From NCBI GenBank assembly GCA_900771365.1, contig CAAGNU010000363.1, positions 1 to 50,961 of the forward strand: a DNA stretch of 50,961 nt, written 5' to 3'. A model generated the notes under the pieces. It did no database searches. It saw only the letters and a list, made by a program, of their open reading frames with translations, and was not told the DNA's origin. Shown piece after piece: positions 36,233 to 44,440 of the stretch (position 1 is its first letter; every line of letters begins with the position of its first letter). A program made the position numbers and the translations under genes. Source of the DNA: Bacteroidales bacterium (GTDB lineage: Bacteria; Bacteroidota; Bacteroidia; Bacteroidales; P3).

Positions 36233-38023
36233 ATGATTAATGTCACTATAGATAACAAACCGGTTCAAGTTCCTGAAGGCACCACTATTCTGAAGGCTGC
36301 CCGCATGGCCGGTATCGATATCCCCACCCTGTGCTACTTCGAACTCGATGGGATGAAATTTGAAAACAAACCTGGCGGATGCCGCGTTTGTGTTGTCGAG
36401 GTTGTTAAGGATTTCAACGGCAAGCCCCGTCGTAACCTTGCTCCCGCTTGCGCTACCGACTGCGTCGAGGGTATGGAAGTCCTCACCCACAGCGCTCGCG
36501 TTATCAACGCTCGCAAAACTGTCGTAGAGCTCATCCTCTCCGACCACCCCAATGACTGTCTCCAGTGCGAGAAGAATGGCGACTGCGAACTCCAGGCTCT
36601 CACCAAACGTCTCGGCATCAAGGAAATCCCCTTCAAAGGTGCTCAGTCAACCTATCGTAAGGATACCACCCTCAGCGTTTATCGCGATATGGACAAGTGC
36701 GTCATGTGCCGCCGTTGCGAGACCATGTGCAACAAGTTCCAGAGCGTAGGCGCCCTCAGCGCTGTCAACCGTGGCTTCCAGGCTGTCGTTTCTCCCGCTT
36801 TCGAGCAGAACCTCGCTGACTCCAGCTGCGTCAACTGCGGCCAGTGCGTCCAGGTCTGCCCCGTCGGAGCTCTCACCCTCGTTGACAACATCAGCGATGT
36901 GATGAAGGCTATCGCCGATCCTACCAAGAAGGTCGTCGTCCAGACTGCTCCCGCAGTCCGCGTCGCTCTCGGTGAAGAGTTCGGCATGCAGCCCGGTGAG
37001 ATCGTTACCGGTAAGATGGCTGCCGCTCTCCGTCGCCTCGGCTTTGACTATGTCTTCGATACCGACTGGAGCGCTGACCTCACCATCATGGAGGAAGGCA
37101 CTGAGCTCCTCGGCCGCGTGAAGGACTTCCTCGCTGGCAAGCCCACCCACCTGCCCCTGTTCACCAGCTGCTGCCCCGGTTGGGTCTCCTTCTATGAGAA
37201 GAACTTCCCCGACCTGCTCGAATATCCTTCGACCGCTAAGTCTCCTCAGCAGATGTTCGGCGCCGTTGCTAAGAACTATTTCGCTCAGAAGATTGGTGTG
37301 AAGCGCGAAGACCTCGTCGTCGTCTCCATCATGCCCTGCCTCGCCAAGAAGAGCGAATGCGCTCGCGAAGAGTTCAAGGTTAATGGCGATCCCGATGTGA
37401 ACTTCTCTCTCACCACTCGCGAGCTCGCTCACATGATCAAACAGTGCAACCTCGACCTCAACAACATGCCAGAGGAAGACTTCGACAGTCCTCTCGGCCA
37501 GTCCACGGGTGCTGCTGTTATCTTCGGCGCTACCGGCGGTGTTATGGAAGCTGCTGTCCGTACCGCTTACGAGATCCATTGCGGCAAACCTCTGCCCAAC
37601 ATCAACCTCGAAGCCGTCCGCGGCATCTATGGCGACAGCGTTCGTACCGCTACCGTCGATTTCAACGGCTTGCCCGTCAAGGTGGCTATCTGCTACGGTC
37701 TCTCCAACGCTCGTCAGCTCATGGAGGAAGTCCGCAACGGCAACCCCAACGGCTACCACTTTGTCGAGGTTATGGCATGTCCTGGCGGCTGCATCGGCGG
37801 TGCTGGTCAGCCCTATCACCATGGCCACAGCGACATCATCCAGAAACGTATGGAGGCTACCTATCGCGAAGATGCTGGCAAGCCCATCCGCAAGTCGCAC
37901 GAGAACCCCGACATTATCGCCATCTACAAGGAATACTACGGTGAGCCCTGCGGCCATCTCAGCCACGAGCAGCTGCACACCCATTATTTCGACAGATCCG
38001 ACAAAGTCGAACCTACAAAATAA
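36233..38023 (+). CDS. hydA: Catalytic [FeFe] hydrogenase subunit HydA, NADH-linked type
   Basis: 596 aa. N-terminal [2Fe-2S] domain, a His/Cys3 [4Fe-4S] site (HPNDCLQCEKNGDC) and two [4Fe-4S] clusters (CVMCRRCETMC, CVNCGQCVQVC). The H-cluster domain follows: L1 TSCCPGW (311-317), L2 MPCLAKKSE (Cys369) and L3 EVMACPGGCIGG (Cys516, Cys520), then the small-subunit-like tail. All catalytic and proton-relay residues are present, so it should make or consume H2. The layout matches HydA of electron-bifurcating complexes; the extra C-terminal [2Fe-2S] domain of Thermotoga HydA is absent. Maturases HydE/F/G are not in this window. Confidence 0.94.
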   Translation: MINVTIDNKPVQVPEGTTILKAARMAGIDIPTLCYFELDGMKFENKPGGCRVCVVEVVKDFNGKPRRNLAPACATDCVEGMEVLTHSARVINARKTVVELILSDHPNDCLQCEKNGDCELQALTKRLGIKEIPFKGAQSTYRKDTTLSVYRDMDKCVMCRRCETMCNKFQSVGALSAVNRGFQAVVSPAFEQNLADSSCVNCGQCVQVCPVGALTLVDNISDVMKAIADPTKKVVVQTAPAVRVALGEEFGMQPGEIVTGKMAAALRRLGFDYVFDTDWSADLTIMEEGTELLGRVKDFLAGKPTHLPLFTSCCPGWVSFYEKNFPDLLEYPSTAKSPQQMFGAVAKNYFAQKIGVKREDLVVVSIMPCLAKKSECAREEFKVNGDPDVNFSLTTRELAHMIKQCNLDLNNMPEEDFDSPLGQSTGAAVIFGATGGVMEAAVRTAYEIHCGKPLPNINLEAVRGIYGDSVRTATVDFNGLPVKVAICYGLSNARQLMEEVRNGNPNGYHFVEVMACPGGCIGGAGQPYHHGHSDIIQKRMEATYREDAGKPIRKSHENPDIIAIYKEYYGEPCGHLSHEQLHTHYFDRSDKVEPTK

Positions 38024-38048
38024 ATTAAAGAATAATAGACTGTGGAAT

Positions 38049-38071
38049 GTAGGGTGGCCCCGCCACTCTAC
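38049..38071 (+). other. Hairpin between hydA and hydC
   Basis: GTAGGGTGGC (38049-38058) pairs with GCCACTCTAC (38062-38071) with one wobble around a 3-nt loop. It lies within the operon, so it may be an mRNA processing or stability element. Confidence 0.55.
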
Positions 38072-38102
38072 AGCCCGCAGACTAAAATATAAATAAAGAA
38101 TT

Positions 38103-38582
38103 ATGGCTAACATTAGTTTATCTGAAGATAAGATCAAAGTCATCAAAGAGATTGCTGCTTCTTTCGGCAATCGCGCTGGTGAGGTCATCAATGTCCTCCA
38201 CCAGGTCCAGGGTAAGTTCGGCTATCTGCCCGCTCCCGTTCAGGAAGTTGTCGCTCACGAGCTTAACATCCCCGTTTCCCGCGTCTATGGTATCGTCTCC
38301 TTCTACTCCTTCTTCACCATGGAGCCCAAGGGCAAGCACCCCATCGATGTCTGCCTTGGTACTGCTTGCTACGTCCGTGGCGCAGAAAAGGTTCTCGACG
38401 CATTCCAGCGCAACCTCAATGTCGAGATTGGTAAGTGCACCCCCGACGGCAAGTTCTCTCTGAACACCCTCCGTTGCGTCGGCGCTTGCGGTCTTGCTCC
38501 TGTTGCTATGATTGGCGACAAGGTCTATGGCCGTCTTACCCCCGACATGGTTCCCGGCATCCTCGCCGAGTACAACGACTAA
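38103..38582 (+). CDS. hydC: Hydrogenase [2Fe-2S] subunit HydC (NuoE-like)
   Basis: 159 aa of the NuoE family: GKFGYLPAPVQEVVAHELNI helical region, YSFFTMEPKGKH, then the [2Fe-2S] ligands CLGTACYVRG and LRCVGACGLAPVAMIGDKVYG. It completes the HydABC core that links NAD(H), ferredoxin and H2. It comes last here, unlike the more usual first position in clostridial hyd operons, and is followed by a strong terminator. Confidence 0.93.
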   Translation: MANISLSEDKIKVIKEIAASFGNRAGEVINVLHQVQGKFGYLPAPVQEVVAHELNIPVSRVYGIVSFYSFFTMEPKGKHPIDVCLGTACYVRGAEKVLDAFQRNLNVEIGKCTPDGKFSLNTLRCVGACGLAPVAMIGDKVYGRLTPDMVPGILAEYND

Positions 38583-38600
38583 TTTCTGTCGATAATAATA

Positions 38601-38630
38601 AGCCCCCTGTTCCTACAGGGGGCTTTTATT
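38601..38630 (+). terminator. Intrinsic terminator of the hydrogenase operon
   Basis: Perfect 10-bp stem AGCCCCCTGT (38601-38610) / ACAGGGGGCT (38615-38624) with a TCCT loop, followed by TTTATTCC. It lies 19 bp after the hydC stop codon. Confidence 0.93.
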
Positions 38631-38724
38631 CCTTTTTAATAATCCAGGCTCGTCCATTTATTGTTCGACTGCGTTTCGAACTAATAGAGACTAAACTCCA
38701 AATCTTGCTAGTTTAACTACTACT

Positions 38725-39240
38725 ATGCTCACTCAAGATTTCCAATGGGTTGCCGCTTATACAGCGGCTCGCTCCGAAAAAACTGTGGCTGCTCGCATCA
38801 AAGAAGACCTGAAACTCGAAACCTACGTTCCGCTTCATCGTGTCTTGCGGAAATGGTCGGATAGAATGAAAAGCGTTGAAGTTCCGCTTATTCCATCCTA
38901 TATCTTTGTAAAAATGAGGGAGTGCGACATTTTCAGGGTTAGCGAGGTGTATGGTGTGGCGGGTTTTGTCCGTTTCCGTTCTACGGGTATCGCTGCTATT
39001 CGAGAAGAGGAGATTGAGGCACTTTGCCGGCTTGCCGAGTCTATGGAAGAGGTGCATGTCCTCAATACCGATCAGTTGAAGAAAGATGCTGAGGTGCGTA
39101 TCGTGGCAGGTCCTTTTGAGGGTCTTACTGGCACGATTGTTAAGGATTGCAGTGATGGCAATTTCTCCGTCCAGATTCATAACCTCAACATCAGTCTGGT
39201 TATGAGCATTGAACAGGATGTCCTTGAGGCCATCTCTTAA
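38725..39240 (+). CDS. UpxY/RfaH-like NusG paralogue (antiterminator)
   Basis: 171 aa: an NGN domain (FQWVAAYTAARSEKTVAARI...VPLIPSYIFVKM as separate motifs) and a KOW motif (VRIVAGPFEGLTGTIVKD). UpxY proteins bind RNA polymerase and prevent early termination, usually of capsule operons that directly follow them. Here no capsule operon follows: the next gene is convergent, and both stops use the same TTAA at 39237-39240. So it is an orphan copy that would have to act elsewhere, or a remnant of a lost locus. Confidence 0.85.
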   Translation: MLTQDFQWVAAYTAARSEKTVAARIKEDLKLETYVPLHRVLRKWSDRMKSVEVPLIPSYIFVKMRECDIFRVSEVYGVAGFVRFRSTGIAAIREEEIEALCRLAESMEEVHVLNTDQLKKDAEVRIVAGPFEGLTGTIVKDCSDGNFSVQIHNLNISLVMSIEQDVLEAIS

Positions 39241-39872
39241 ATAATCAAATCTTTTGTTCCGATTTTTGGCACATAATGTACCCCGTCTTTGCGGTAGTAG
39301 GCATGGCTATCGTCGGGAGAGATGGGGGTAAGTTCTATCTTTTCAATACCTTTCCCTATAGCGATAATCATCAGTGGGTCAAAGGGTAAGTCGAAATCTT
39401 GCTTGATGTTGCCTTTGTTGAAGGCACCGATGCAGAGGCCGTTCAGTCCCATCTCGACAGTCTTGAGGAGCATGCTTTGAATGGCGATACCGAGATCTAC
39501 ATCCACGAGTTTGTTCTCAGCAACAGTGCTGCAAATGATGATGAAGGCTTCTGGCTCTGTGCCAGGGAGGGGAAGGTGCAGTTCGGGGAGGGCGGCACCG
39601 AGACGAATGCTTAGTAGCACCTTTTCGGCTCCCGTATCTTTGGTTACTAATCGGAAACGTAACACCTGTTGGTTACAGGCAGATGGTATTTTGCTGCACA
39701 CGCCGACGATACGTTCCAACTCTTCTTGTTTCACCACATAGCCTTTCAGGTACCCGCGCTGGCTGCGATTTTTGAGCAGCAGCTCGTCGAGGGTGTGTCC
39801 TACTTTTTTGATTTTTGTGCGGCCAGTACCGAACACTTCTTCGTAGCGTTTTTCTAAATAATTGTCTGCCAT
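39237..39872 (-). CDS. Nitroreductase-family flavoprotein
   Basis: 211 aa with NRSQRGYLKGYVVKQEELERIV at the N-terminus (arginine typical of FMN phosphate binding), SACNQQVLRFRLV and GLCIGAFNKGNI, features of the NADH:FMN oxidoreductase nitroreductase fold. Cytoplasmic, normally dimeric. Substrate unknown. It has its own promoter and overlaps the end of the UpxY gene by 4 bp, tail to tail. Confidence 0.87.
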   Translation of the reverse strand: MADNYLEKRYEEVFGTGRTKIKKVGHTLDELLLKNRSQRGYLKGYVVKQEELERIVGVCSKIPSACNQQVLRFRLVTKDTGAEKVLLSIRLGAALPELHLPLPGTEPEAFIIICSTVAENKLVDVDLGIAIQSMLLKTVEMGLNGLCIGAFNKGNIKQDFDLPFDPLMIIAIGKGIEKIELTPISPDDSHAYYRKDGVHYVPKIGTKDLII

Positions 39873-39909
39873 AATAATGAATATATTGGACGTATTGTGT
39901 TTTAGAATG

Positions 39910-39917
39910 CAAAGATA
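39910..39917 (-). promoter_or_regulatory. -7 box (TATCTTTG) of the nitroreductase gene
   Basis: An exact TAnnTTTG match with following CA, 38 bp before the ATG at 39872. The gap 39873-40338 contains this and the next promoter and no gene that I can see. Confidence 0.65.
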
Positions 39918-40292
39918 CGATTTTTTTTGATACTACCAATGTATGACATCATATTTTTATATGAGTTTTTATTTGCGAAGGATGTATCTGTATATCCGAT
40001 ATGAAAAAATATCAGACCCACAAGGATTGAGATTTTTTCATGACCTTAGCTTTTTTTTGCCAAACGGGAGGTATGGAAAGATCGAACATTGTTATGTAGA
40101 ATTTATGTAGCCGTAATAGGCAAAAATGAGTAAAATTGGTTTGGTTGGGGTTGATTTTCGTCCCATTCGGCACCAAATATGTGGGACGAATGGTTGGTTT
40201 GAAGTCATTTTGCAGTCGTTACAGCCGATAAATCACTGTATGAAGTGCTTTTGTCCCATTTTTCGCTTGGTGTCACGTATTTTTTCGTACCT

Positions 40293-40313
40293 CGACAAAA
40301 TGTCGTAATTTTG
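40293..40313 (+). promoter_or_regulatory. Promoter and candidate operator of the SGNH hydrolase gene
   Basis: A -7 box TAATTTTG (40306-40313), followed by CA, sits directly next to a perfect palindrome CGACA-AAA-TGTCG (40293-40305). A palindrome touching the -7 box would be well placed to bind a repressor. Inference only. Confidence 0.55.
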
Positions 40314-40338
40314 CAGTCGAATTTAAATCAAAATTGAT

Positions 40339-41025
40339 ATGGTATTTGCATTTGGAGATTCTATAATGAAAGGTATCGTGACCGATTCGAAACAGATTTG
40401 CGACGGAACGATAAAGTATGTTATCAGCGACAATGCCTTTATGTCTCGCGTAGGGGCGTGCAGCGGCAGCGTGGTGCGTAACCTCTCACGTTTTGGCAGT
40501 ACAATATTGGGCGGTTTGAATAATCTTGACCGTCATCTGCGAGAGATACATCCTGGCGACAAGGTGGTGCTGGAATTCGGAGGCAATGATTGCAACTTTG
40601 ATTGGAAAGCAGTGGCTGCCGATTCCGAAGGCAAGCATGAGCCGGCTGTCACGTTGGAGCGATTTCATAATCTGTATGTCCAGATGATAGAGCGGGTTCG
40701 GTCGGTTGGTGCAGAGCCTGTTTTGCTGTCGCTTCCAGCACTGTTGCCAGGCCGTTTTTTGGATTTTGTGAGCCAAGGTCTGGACAGGCAGCATATTTTG
40801 CGTTGGTTGGGAAATGATGTGAACACGATTAGCAATTGGCATGAGCAGTATAATCTCGAGATTTTCAAGTTGGGAGCACAATATAATGTTAAGGTGGTGG
40901 ATATCAGTACTGTTTTTTTAGAGCAAAGGGGTTTGGAAGAGTATTATTGTATAGATGGAATGCATCCGAACGAACGTGGACACGCATTGATAGCAGAAGC
41001 AGTGCTGCATAGCGGTTTGGCATAG
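40339..41025 (+). CDS. SGNH/GDSL-family hydrolase
   Basis: 228 aa with block I FAFGDSIMKG (catalytic Ser), block III LEFGGNDCNF (Asn) and block V DGMHPNERGHALIA (Asp/His). There is no signal peptide, so it is cytoplasmic. The family includes esterases, lipases and carbohydrate deacetylases; this substrate cannot be told from sequence. Single gene with its own promoter. Confidence 0.9.
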   Translation: MVFAFGDSIMKGIVTDSKQICDGTIKYVISDNAFMSRVGACSGSVVRNLSRFGSTILGGLNNLDRHLREIHPGDKVVLEFGGNDCNFDWKAVAADSEGKHEPAVTLERFHNLYVQMIERVRSVGAEPVLLSLPALLPGRFLDFVSQGLDRQHILRWLGNDVNTISNWHEQYNLEIFKLGAQYNVKVVDISTVFLEQRGLEEYYCIDGMHPNERGHALIAEAVLHSGLA

Positions 41026-41105
41026 TTTGGAGATTTTTCGATGATGCGATTATCGAGTAGATACTGGCGAAATCGAGACTGTTAGCTTGTTGCTTTTTGC
41101 CCCGA

Positions 41106-41137
41106 TTTGCGTATGTCAGAAAAAATTAGTACCTTTG
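41106..41137 (+). promoter_or_regulatory. Promoter of the MATE transporter gene
   Basis: -33 TTTG (41106-41109) and -7 TACCTTTG (41130-41137), followed by CA, are separated by 20 bp. The leader of about 125 nt to the ATG at 41267 is longer than usual. Confidence 0.75.
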
Positions 41138-41266
41138 CAGTCCGAATTGTGTCAGAAGGCAGTCCTGTATGTTATTGAGGAGTAAAAAGTTAGATTCGTT
41201 TCCTTAAAACATGGGCTGCAAGCATTCCATAATTTTATCAATAATGTAAGGTATAAATTTATTATT

Positions 41267-42610
41267 ATGTCATACGATAATAGAGATAGTATCGATTTCG
41301 CAAAAAGCGATATTCCGCAACTGTTTCGCAGCATTTTCATTCCGACTTTGCTTGGAATGCTTTTCAATGTGGCGTTCACGCTAACAGATGGCATCTTTGT
41401 AGGAAACGGTGTGGGACCTCAAGGATTGGCAAGTGTTAATCTGGTTGCTCCTATCATGATGATTATGACAGGTTTGGGGATGATGTTCGGTATAGGTAGC
41501 AGTGTGGTTGCGGCCATTCATCTCTCGCAGGAGAACCGCAAGGCTGCCCGCATTAATGTGACACAGGCTTTCTGGGCTGGCGGCATCTTGGCTTTGCTTC
41601 TCGGCGTGGTGCTGTATCTCTTTTCGCGGAATGTGTTGGTTCTCTTGGGTGTTACGCCTGAGTTGATGGACATGGTGCAGGAATATTATGTCTGGTTCAT
41701 CCCCACATGCCTCTTCCTTATGTTCCAGATTATTGGTGAGTTTGTCATCAGACTTGACGGCTCTCCTCGCTATGCTATGTATGCCAATATCATTCCTGCT
41801 GTGGTGAACATTGTGCTGGACTACCTCTTCATCTTTCCTTGCGGCATGGGGCTCAGAGGTGCCGCTTTGGCCACCGATATCGGAGCTGGTGTTGGCGCGT
41901 TGATGGCTTTCTACTATATAATTTTCCGTGCTGAGAACCTGCGCTTCTATCGCTTGAAATGCAGTTGGACAAGCCTGCGTCTCACCCTCCGCAATGTTGG
42001 ATATATGATTAAGTTAGGCTTGTCGGGTTTCGTGGGCGAGCTGGCTATCTCGGTGATGATGCTCACGGGCAATATCGTCTTTGGCCGCTATTTGGGCGAA
42101 GAGGGCATTGCTGCTTACAGCGTCATCTGCTACCTCTTCCCTGTGGTCTATATGGTTTACAGTGCTGTGGCAACATCGGCCCAGCCCATCATCAGTTTCA
42201 ATTATGGTGCTGGTGAGAACGAGCGTGTGCGTCACACATTCCGCCACAGCGTGGTGGTGAGCCTTATTTTTGGTGCCGTCATGACAATGCTTTTCTGCTT
42301 CCTTCCCCGCACCATTATCGGCATCTTCCTCCATCCGGGTGTTGCCTCCTTCGGCTATGCCGTACAAGGACTGCCGCTCTATGCTTTGGGCTTTGTCTTC
42401 GTGGCTTTCAATATCTCGGCTATCGGATATTATCAGAGCACGGAGCAGGCCGTCTTCTCGACCCTTTTGATGTTGCTGCGAGGTGTCATCCTTTTGGTTC
42501 CTGCCTTTCTGTTGCTGCCTCTTTGGCTGGGCACTCTGGGGTTGTGGCTGGCTGTGCCATTAGCCGAGGTTGTTACAGCTGTTTTCGCTTTTTCGCGTAT
42601 TCGCAGATGA
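41267..42610 (+). CDS. MATE-family multidrug/cation exporter
   Basis: 447 aa, about 12 transmembrane helices in two homologous halves. The N-terminal half begins FRSIFIPTLLGMLFNVAFTL, LTDGIFVGNGVGPQGLASVN; the second half has GLSGFVGELAISVMMLTGN and SAVATSAQPIISFNYGAGE, typical MATE positions. Inner-membrane antiporter driven by H+ or Na+. Substrate unknown. Confidence 0.94.
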   Translation: MSYDNRDSIDFAKSDIPQLFRSIFIPTLLGMLFNVAFTLTDGIFVGNGVGPQGLASVNLVAPIMMIMTGLGMMFGIGSSVVAAIHLSQENRKAARINVTQAFWAGGILALLLGVVLYLFSRNVLVLLGVTPELMDMVQEYYVWFIPTCLFLMFQIIGEFVIRLDGSPRYAMYANIIPAVVNIVLDYLFIFPCGMGLRGAALATDIGAGVGALMAFYYIIFRAENLRFYRLKCSWTSLRLTLRNVGYMIKLGLSGFVGELAISVMMLTGNIVFGRYLGEEGIAAYSVICYLFPVVYMVYSAVATSAQPIISFNYGAGENERVRHTFRHSVVVSLIFGAVMTMLFCFLPRTIIGIFLHPGVASFGYAVQGLPLYALGFVFVAFNISAIGYYQSTEQAVFSTLLMLLRGVILLVPAFLLLPLWLGTLGLWLAVPLAEVVTAVFAFSRIRR

Positions 42611-42621
42611 TTCTAATTTGT

Positions 42622-42835
42622 CATTCGATCCGTTCGACTAGATTACTATTGTATTGTTTCGCAGAAAGATACCTGTCGAATTGTATGAGTAGAACGCTAT
42701 ATTCGATTCGATAGCATCTCGGCTCTATCCTTTTTGTTGTCTCGAAAAGCCCTTGTGGACACTTTGTTGTAGACCTTCTATTCTTGCTCTCATGGAGTGG
42801 AGCTACAGCGAAGGTCGAGCGAAGGACCGGCGAAG
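42622..42835. repeat. Gene-free gap with 9-bp and 11-bp repeats (array 5)
   Basis: Two units of the 9-bp repeat (CATTCGATC, CGTTCGACT) lie at 42622-42639. An 11-bp array has units at 42797, 42808, 42819 and 42830 (GCGAAGGTCGA type; last incomplete). This pairing of both repeat families repeats the situation at 8.5-9.3 kb. Confidence 0.68.
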
Positions 42836-42884
42836 ATTCTCATGGGCTAAGTGTGCCCACAAGTTGTTGATGAGTTTAAGGAGA

Positions 42885-42921
42885 AAACGTGTCCAGATAT
42901 TATCTTGGGCACGTTTCCTTT
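42885..42921 (+). terminator. Terminator hairpin downstream of the MATE gene
   Basis: AAACGTGTCC (42885-42894) pairs with GGGCACGTTT (42907-42916) with one wobble around a 12-nt loop, followed by CCTTTTTC. It could end transcripts from the MATE side and, less well, from the convergent substrate-binding gene. Confidence 0.6.
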
Positions 42922-42952
42922 TTCATCTTGAGGATTATTTAGGGCAGATGAT

Positions 42953-43777
42953 TTATTTTGCTTTTGAGATGCAGCTCGTCTTGCAGAAGTAGTAGGGGTG
43001 GGAGAAAAGGAGGCGGTCGGAGCGGTCGGGGGTGATGAAGATGCTAGCTGCGGCCATGTCGGCGTTACCATTCAGTATAGTGCTCATAATTTCGTCGAAG
43101 TTGTAGCCACTGAAGTGGATGGGGCGGTTGGCGAAGATGCCGAAGCGGAGCATCATTTCGACTTCGAATCCGGTGAGGTAATTGTGGCTGTAGAAGCTGA
43201 AAGGAGGATTGTCGGAGAGTGTGGCGACTTCGATGGGATGGCCTTTGAGTTGGGGGAGTTCGGGTAGGATGGGCATGGAGGCGGTGTCGAGCGGGCCGTT
43301 GCACCAGCGCTGAATCATGTCGTCGAGGGTGCCGTCTGATTTAATTTGTACGAGGAAGTCGTTGAACTGGTTGCAGAGCTTTTTGTCGTCGTGACGGAAG
43401 GCTGCGGCCACATCAAAGCCTCCGGGGAGGTTGAAATTGGCCGATAGACCAAGGCTCTGCATGTTGAGGGCGTTGAAAATCACGGTGTCAGTAATGGCGC
43501 ATTCCACGGAGTCGTCCTTAAGAGCGGCGATGAGCTGTTCGATGGAGCGGCAGCGAAAGAGTTGGACGTTGGTAAAGTTATTCGTGTCGCCTAAGAGGAG
43601 GTCGGAGGTGCTTCCGGCGATAACGGCCACGGCGTGGCCTTCGAGGCTTTCAAGGTCGGTAAAGCTAGTCTCTTCGATGGGCTCGCTATTGTTGTTGCAG
43701 GCTGCCAAAAGTGCGAAGGCTGCCAAAAGGATAGAGGCCGCAAGGCTCTTAAAGATGTGTATGTTTTTGCGTGTCAT
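42953..43777 (-). CDS. Substrate-binding lipoprotein with permuted lobe order
   Basis: Lipoprotein signal with lipobox LLAAC. The mature protein begins with a typical second lobe of the SBP_bac_3 family (LESLEGHAVAVIAGSTSDLL, IEQLIAALKDDSVECAITD), then the end of a domain (LVQIKSDGTLDDMIQRWCNG). After that comes a typical first lobe (IEVATLSDNPPFSFYSHN, LTGFEVEMMLRFGI, MAAASIFITPDRSDRLLFSH), where the gene ends. So it is either one circularly permuted domain or the truncated front of a two-domain SBP/permease fusion. Predicted periplasm-facing binding of an amino acid-like ligand. No ABC transporter genes adjacent. Confidence 0.8.
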   Translation of the reverse strand: MTRKNIHIFKSLAASILLAAFALLAACNNNSEPIEETSFTDLESLEGHAVAVIAGSTSDLLLGDTNNFTNVQLFRCRSIEQLIAALKDDSVECAITDTVIFNALNMQSLGLSANFNLPGGFDVAAAFRHDDKKLCNQFNDFLVQIKSDGTLDDMIQRWCNGPLDTASMPILPELPQLKGHPIEVATLSDNPPFSFYSHNYLTGFEVEMMLRFGIFANRPIHFSGYNFDEIMSTILNGNADMAAASIFITPDRSDRLLFSHPYYFCKTSCISKAK

Positions 43778-43813
43778 TTTGTTACTGATGTTTCAGCATT
43801 TTATTTCTGTTTG

Positions 43814-43821
43814 CAAAGATA
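43814..43821 (-). promoter_or_regulatory. -7 box (TATCTTTG) of the substrate-binding lipoprotein gene
   Basis: An exact TAnnTTTG match with following CA, 37 bp before the ATG at 43777. Confidence 0.65.
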
Positions 43822-43866
43822 CATATTTTTTTGAGAATAGAAATTATTTTTAGTGAATTGTGAATA

Positions 43867-43907
43867 GTGAAATGTGAAATGAGCGGGAAACACATTTCAC
43901 ATTTCAC
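43867..43907. terminator. 15-bp perfect inverted repeat after the alaX gene
   Basis: GTGAAATGTGAAATG (43867-43881) pairs perfectly with 43893-43907 around an 11-nt loop. It lies between the alaX stop and the substrate-binding gene promoter, so it probably ends the upstream operon. It is built from the dispersed GTGAATTGTGAA-type repeat. Confidence 0.6.
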
Positions 43908-43966
43908 ATCTTACATTTCGAAATGTCAATTTTCTCCTTACAATTTCAGAAGTCATTATCCTGCTT

Positions 43967-44431
43967 TCAGCCTTCGCAGAGCTTGAATCGGAGGCGCCAG
44001 GTGCCTTCATTGAAGTCGTGGCTGATGATTTTGAACGGGGCAATCTCGGCGGTGTTCTGCACGTGGGCACCCACGCAGGCGCAGACATCGTAGTCGCCGA
44101 TACGGACGAGGCGGAGGGTCTCGCTGGCATCTTGAGGCAGCTTGCTGAGGTCGACCTCGGCAGGCACATGGTGGCGATCGACAAACTCGATGGTTACGTC
44201 AAGATGCTGGTTGATAACCTCGTTGACGCGGGCTTCGATTTCCATCACCTGTGCCTCGGTGGGGGCGGAGGCGAGCAGGTAGTCGCACTTGCTTTTCTTG
44301 CGTTCGATATGGGCATTCCTTGAGCGCGGGCATCCAAACATCTTCACCATAGTGGCGTTCAAAATATGCTCCGCCGTATGCATCGGCGGGTACTCCTGTT
44401 TGTTGTGTTCGTTTAAGATAGGTTGATCCAT
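43967..44431 (-). CDS. alaX: AlaX-like trans-editing protein (Ala-tRNA synthetase editing domain)
   Basis: Stand-alone editing domain that would hydrolyse mischarged tRNA(Ala). Zn-binding motifs HTAEH (near the N-terminus) and CACVGAH with a later basic C-terminus are visible; the C-terminal domain of full AlaX-L is absent. With the outer ATG (44431) it is 154 aa; the inner ATG at 44383 (MHTAEHILNATM) gives 138 aa and has AGGAG 9 nt upstream. The 16-residue stretch between is the segment shared with two neighbouring genes. It starts 9 nt after the stop of the secreted protein gene. Confidence 0.85.
   Translation of the reverse strand: MDQPILNEHNKQEYPPMHTAEHILNATMVKMFGCPRSRNAHIERKKSKCDYLLASAPTEAQVMEIEARVNEVINQHLDVTIEFVDRHHVPAEVDLSKLPQDASETLRLVRIGDYDVCACVGAHVQNTAEIAPFKIISHDFNEGTWRLRFKLCEG
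44378..44431 (-). repeat. Shared 5' segment, copy 1 (in alaX)
   Basis: Encodes MDQPILNEHNKQEYPPMH. It ends in an AGGAG ribosome-binding sequence, 9 nt and ATGCAT. Copies 2 and 3 lie at 45218-45274 and 46264-46320. In this copy CCGCCG and CGGCGG flank the inner ATG and could hide it in a hairpin. Confidence 0.85.
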
Positions 44432-44440
44432 AATTGATGA

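Noticed and set aside
36647..38191. 514-codon open frame antisense to hydA
   Set aside because: Same cause: codon bias of a strongly expressed gene on the other strand, covering all H-cluster motifs.
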